Source: CAVQWH01 sp963717595 (GTDB taxonomy: Bacteria > Patescibacteriota > Saccharimonadia > Saccharimonadales > Saccharimonadaceae). From it: a DNA stretch of 64,000 nt. Position numbers and translations under genes: made by a program. Position 1 is the stretch's first letter; the number at the start of each line of letters is the position of its first letter. The notes beneath the pieces were generated by a model that was not told where the DNA came from, searched no databases, and saw only the letters and a program-made list of their open reading frames with translations. The stretch is taken from positions 186,001-250,000 of the forward strand of contig CAVQWH010000001.1 in the NCBI GenBank assembly GCA_963717595.1, read 5' to 3'. This document shows positions 62,199 through 64,000 of this stretch, piece by piece.

Positions 62199-63109
62199 GA
62201 TTTTCTCAAGTTAGATATCTTCATTAGAGCTTGCTCAATTAAGAGCCAAGGTTCACCTGATGAGCTCTTTAGCTTAGCATCTAAATCTGACACCACATCA
62301 ACGATATGGCGAACTTCCGTAGCTGTAAGCTTGTTTGCTAAAGGCCGCATTTTTTTCAAAGGATAAGGATGGGTGCCGATTTCTTTTGCAATTTTATCGG
62401 AAGGCTGATTTTTGTCGCTTGCCAGGAGCGCAAGTTGAAAAACTTGGCTTGCCAGCAAGCCAAATAGCCTATAAGGATCGGATCCTGTCCGCAAGCCCCT
62501 TAGTTGTTTCGCTAATTTCTCGGGCTGTCCATTTAAAGCTGCATCAATCAAAGCAAACACATTGGCATGCGGCGTAGCTTCAACCACTTCATTCATACGC
62601 TCTGAAGTTGTGTCTTTTAAAAGCAGGAGTTTATCAATTTCATGGTAAAGCCGCCACTGGTCAACGCCTACCATTTCTACTAAATGATCAGCATCACTTG
62701 GTAGAATAATTTGCCCGGCGGATTTAACTTTTTCGATAATCCACTCCCTAGCTTGCTGCTCGTTAAGTTCAGGAAAGTCACGCACCTTAGCGACCTTAGA
62801 TAAGGTTTTGTAAGTTTTTGTACGTTTATCAGGGGCGCTTTCAACCAAAACCAATTCCACTTCTTCTGGAAGACGCTCAATATAACTATTAAGTGCTTCC
62901 CAAACCTGTTTATTAGCGCCAGTCTCTTTAAAAACCACCAGCCTTTCGCTAGCAAATAAGTTAGTCCCCTCTAAAAGTTCTGGCAAATCTTCAACACTTA
63001 TTTCCAAGCCTTCACGTCTGCTTATTGCATGTTCATCATATTTATCCGCCAAGCGTTCAATGTACTCGCGAATTGCAAAGTTATTCTCGCCGGTCAGTAG
63101 AACAATCAC
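62195..63109 (-). CDS. holA: DNA polymerase III delta subunit
   Basis: 304 residues. MIVLLTGENNFAIREYIERL, LFASERLVVFKETG, ELVLVESAPDKRTKTYKTL, LVEMVGVDQWRLYHEIDKLL and HANVFALIDAALNGQPEKL follow the HolA order of an AAA-like clamp-loader subunit. It opens the sliding clamp within the loader. Overlaps the mutM end by 4 bases. Confidence 0.93.
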   Translation of the reverse strand: MIVLLTGENNFAIREYIERLADKYDEHAISRREGLEISVEDLPELLEGTNLFASERLVVFKETGANKQVWEALNSYIERLPEEVELVLVESAPDKRTKTYKTLSKVAKVRDFPELNEQQAREWIIEKVKSAGQIILPSDADHLVEMVGVDQWRLYHEIDKLLLLKDTTSERMNEVVEATPHANVFALIDAALNGQPEKLAKQLRGLRTGSDPYRLFGLLASQVFQLALLASDKNQPSDKIAKEIGTHPYPLKKMRPLANKLTATEVRHIVDVVSDLDAKLKSSSGEPWLLIEQALMKISNLRKS

Positions 63110-63980
63110 TCTTTAGGCTCCTTTTGACAGCTAGGGCATATGTGAGTGCCTCGGCCGGCGACTTTGATTTTTTGGATAGTTATACCACAGCGTTCACAAG
63201 GCATACCTTCACGACGAAAGACCTTCGCAAAAGTAAGATAGCTGCCCTTTTCCCCCTTGGCATCTACATAGTTTCTGTCTGTGAACCCGCCCTTATCAAT
63301 AGCTAAAGCTAACACATTTTTTATTTGTTCAAACAAAGTGGCCAGCTGTTTATCGGACAAATTCTTTACCCGCGTGGCAGGATGAATTTGGGTAGCCCAC
63401 AAACTCTCGTCAGCGTAAATATTCCCCACTCCTGCAATCACCGCTTGGTCTAAAATTGCGGCTTTTACAGTCGTGCCGTTTCTTCTGCGAATACGAGCTA
63501 TAAAATCACTAGCAGTAGTCTTACTGCTCAAAGGCTCCTGGCCTACTTTTTTCATAAAATCAATATTTGGCACTTCAGCCGTAGGTATAAGTTTCATCCA
63601 ACCAAATTTACGTTGGTCATTAAAAAAGAGCTTAGACTTATCTGTAAAAGTAATAGTAACCCTGGTGCTTTTATCTGGTAACTTACCTACTAAGCTATCG
63701 CTTGGATGGCCTGCCCAAAGCTTTCTTTACCCCGAAAAACCAGCTGTCCAGTCATTTTTAGGTGAACTACCAAAGAATACTTTGAGCCTAGCTCAATCAA
63801 CAAGACTTTAGCACGACGCTTAACAAGAATAACTGTAGCTCCTTTAACAAATTCTGATACATCAGCAGGGGTATTAGGGAAGCTTTTTGGCGAATCGCTT
63901 TCAATATCTTTAATAGTTTTACCAACTATTAAAAGCTTAAGCCCACGGCGTACTGTTTCTACTTCAGGAAGTTCTGGCAT
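63106..63980 (-). CDS. mutM: Formamidopyrimidine-DNA glycosylase (one frameshift)
   Basis: Removes 8-oxoguanine and nicks the strand. The N-terminus MPELPEVETVRRGLKLLI gives the catalytic Pro and Glu, and VKRRAKVLLIEL holds the conserved lysine. The first part ends in SFGQAIQAIA at a false stop; adding one base to the CCC run at 63714-63716 gives SFGAGHPSDSLVGKLPDKS and leads into the H2TH region (AILDQAVIAGVGNIYADES) and the zinc finger CERCG ... CPSCQKEPKE. A deleted G in a homopolymer is the likely cause. The remaining 20 bases to the window edge hold nothing recognisable. Confidence 0.94.
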
Positions 63981-64000
63981 AATTTTATTTTACCGTGAGT

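Overview
The window looks like part of the chromosome of a Patescibacteria (CPR) bacterium, most probably Candidatus Saccharibacteria (TM7). The grounds are gene content: a full type IV pilus locus, short hypothetical proteins beside a VirD4/TraG-like ATPase, an FtsK, RNase J and PNPase set, an rpsF-ssb-rpsR cluster without an adjacent rplI, and a single purine-synthesis gene (purD) in a housekeeping background. TGA is used as a normal stop at several gene junctions, so the code is standard, not the UGA=Gly code of some other CPR lineages. The placement is inference; no phylogeny was run.

Layout. 1-9.2 kb (minus strand): gyrA (cut by the window edge), gyrB, a TraG-like ATPase with two small partners, an orphan structured RNA candidate and a DUF218 protein. 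9.2-16.4 kb: an orphan small-RNA candidate, purD, tmRNA, comM, infC-rpmI-rplT, RNase P RNA, a Nudix-RNase HI fusion, tRNA-Pro, another structured RNA candidate, an M50 protease and L28. 16.4-20.7 kb: MBL protein, wHTH regulator, miaA, ATL protein and thrS. 20.7-28.5 kb: six more tRNAs, nrdR with a probable NrdR box, a GT2 glycosyltransferase and a small accessory stretch behind tRNA-Asp. 28.5-46.3 kb: a Xer recombinase, then the pilus region (minor pilins, PilD, major pilin, PilC/T/B, PilO/N/M) and a large secreted protein with its own SurA/PrsA-like foldase. 46.4-64 kb: ychF, an epimerase-like protein, tlyA, efp, the rpsR-ssb-rpsF operon, ftsK, rnj, udg, pnp, rpsO, truB, a DHH protein, rpsT, holA and mutM.

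How the parts fit. The 29.5-45.2 kb block can supply a whole retractile pilus: PilM/N/O alignment complex, PilC platform, PilB extension and PilT retraction motors, PilD peptidase, one strongly terminated major pilin and four prepilin-like minor proteins. The adjacent 1,029-codon secreted protein is a candidate adhesin. The ribosomal, tRNA and RNA-processing genes (rnpB, ssrA, rnj, pnp, truB, miaA) make up most of the rest.

Quality warning. Eight protein genes (gyrA, rplT, Nudix-RNase HI, miaA, xer, the large secreted protein, the DHH/GNAT region and mutM) are each broken by a single-base indel. Five of the eight lie in C or G runs. thrS carries one in-frame TGA, and tRNA-Asp lacks one G in its acceptor stem. 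Most of these genes are essential or conserved, so sequencing or assembly error is the simplest explanation. Broken genes are annotated over their full reconstructed span.

Transcription signals are unusually legible. Many sigma70-like promoters are visible, and several single genes have the -10 box 6-9 bases from the ATG with no Shine-Dalgarno, suggesting leaderless mRNAs. Ribosomal operons have leaders and clear ribosome binding sites.
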